From positions 496,001-560,000 of the forward strand of contig CAVPHY010000024.1 of NCBI GenBank assembly GCA_963704855.1: 64,000 nucleotides of DNA, in the 5' to 3' direction. The notes below the pieces were generated by a model. It made no database searches. It saw only the letters and a program-made list of their open reading frames with translations, and was not told where the DNA came from. Below, piece by piece: positions 63,818-64,000 of this stretch (position 1 is its first letter; each line of letters starts with the position of its first letter). The stretch is from SZUA-36 sp963704855. Lineage in GTDB: Bacteria; Pseudomonadota; Gammaproteobacteria; Xanthomonadales; SZUA-36. The position numbers were made by a program, and so were the translations under genes.

Positions 63818-64000
63818 ATGATACAACGATATAAATTCAGGGACCTGCGAAGGGCGTTGGGTGACGAGGGCTTGCTGCAGGTCAGTCTCAATGACCTCTA
63901 CCCAAAATCAAAAACGGATTCCGGTGGTAAGTTTGTACCGGCCGTCATCGAGCCGGTGCATTTTGATGCCAGCGAGAAGATGCGCCTGCTCAAACCTTAC
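63818..64000 (+). CDS. hypothetical protein, 5' part only
   Basis: An open frame from the ATG at 63818 to the right edge gives 61 residues, starting MIQRYKFRDLRRALGDEG. No domain is recognised in this part. It probably belongs with the small gene just upstream. Confidence 0.55.
   Translation, partial: MIQRYKFRDLRRALGDEGLLQVSLNDLYPKSKTDSGGKFVPAVIEPVHFDASEKMRLLKPY

Noticed and set aside
1..64000. Mobile elements, prophage, tRNA or rRNA genes
   Set aside because: No transposase, integrase, terminal repeat, cloverleaf or rRNA segment was found by reading both strands.

Overview
The window reads as a contiguous piece of a gammaproteobacterial chromosome. The main evidence is the complete type IV pilus operon pilMNOPQ facing a PBP1A gene, a FadE-type acyl-CoA dehydrogenase, bfd-bfr behind a Fur-like box, RppH, GlnS and MnmG. 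A GTP-type PEP carboxykinase, a fused formiminotransferase-cyclodeaminase, a large TonB-dependent receptor and several TPR-sulfotransferases fit a free-living, probably marine heterotroph; that placement is inference. I see no insertion sequence, prophage, CRISPR array, tRNA or rRNA.

Layout. 0-5 kb: end of a probable hemW, rpmE2, gltA, a conserved hypothetical gene and mrcA. 5-10.4 kb: pilMNOPQ, closed by a strong terminator. 10.5-17.6 kb: metabolic and housekeeping genes (FTCD, a DUF938 methyltransferase, free-Met-sulfoxide reductase, SixA, a threonine dehydratase-like enzyme, PepN). 17.6-21.5 kb: two lipoproteins, a small hypothetical and a membrane TPR protein. 21.5-30.3 kb: mnmG, glnS, lemA, an M48 peptidase and an MscS-type channel. 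30.4-35.8 kb: RND pump, membrane fusion protein and an ATP/ADP-translocase-like transporter. 35.8-39.7 kb: iron-related genes (FecCD-type ABC transporter, rppH, bfd, bfr, sufT). 39.7-44.9 kb: fadE, its divergent TetR regulator and pckG. 45.3-47.4 kb: ECF sigma factor, membrane anti-sigma candidate and a DUF4097 surface protein. 47.7-63.8 kb: TonB-dependent receptor, three TPR-sulfotransferases, a fourth sulfotransferase-like protein, a DUF547 protein, a small periplasmic and esterase run, and two overlapping membrane GTPases.

The most pervasive oddity is at least eight single-base frameshifts in seven otherwise intact genes (DUF938 methyltransferase, SixA, threonine dehydratase, PepN, the MscS channel twice, and two sulfotransferases). 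In each case the remaining family-typical C-terminus continues in another frame, and most breaks sit in short homopolymers. This looks more like uncorrected sequencing indels than decay, but the sequence alone cannot decide.

The best candidate for an undescribed system is the 47.7-63.3 kb region, where an outer-membrane receptor sits with three TPR-sulfotransferases and a divergent sulfotransferase-like protein. It suggests sulfation of a protein or surface molecule linked to TonB-dependent uptake. No substrate is evident.
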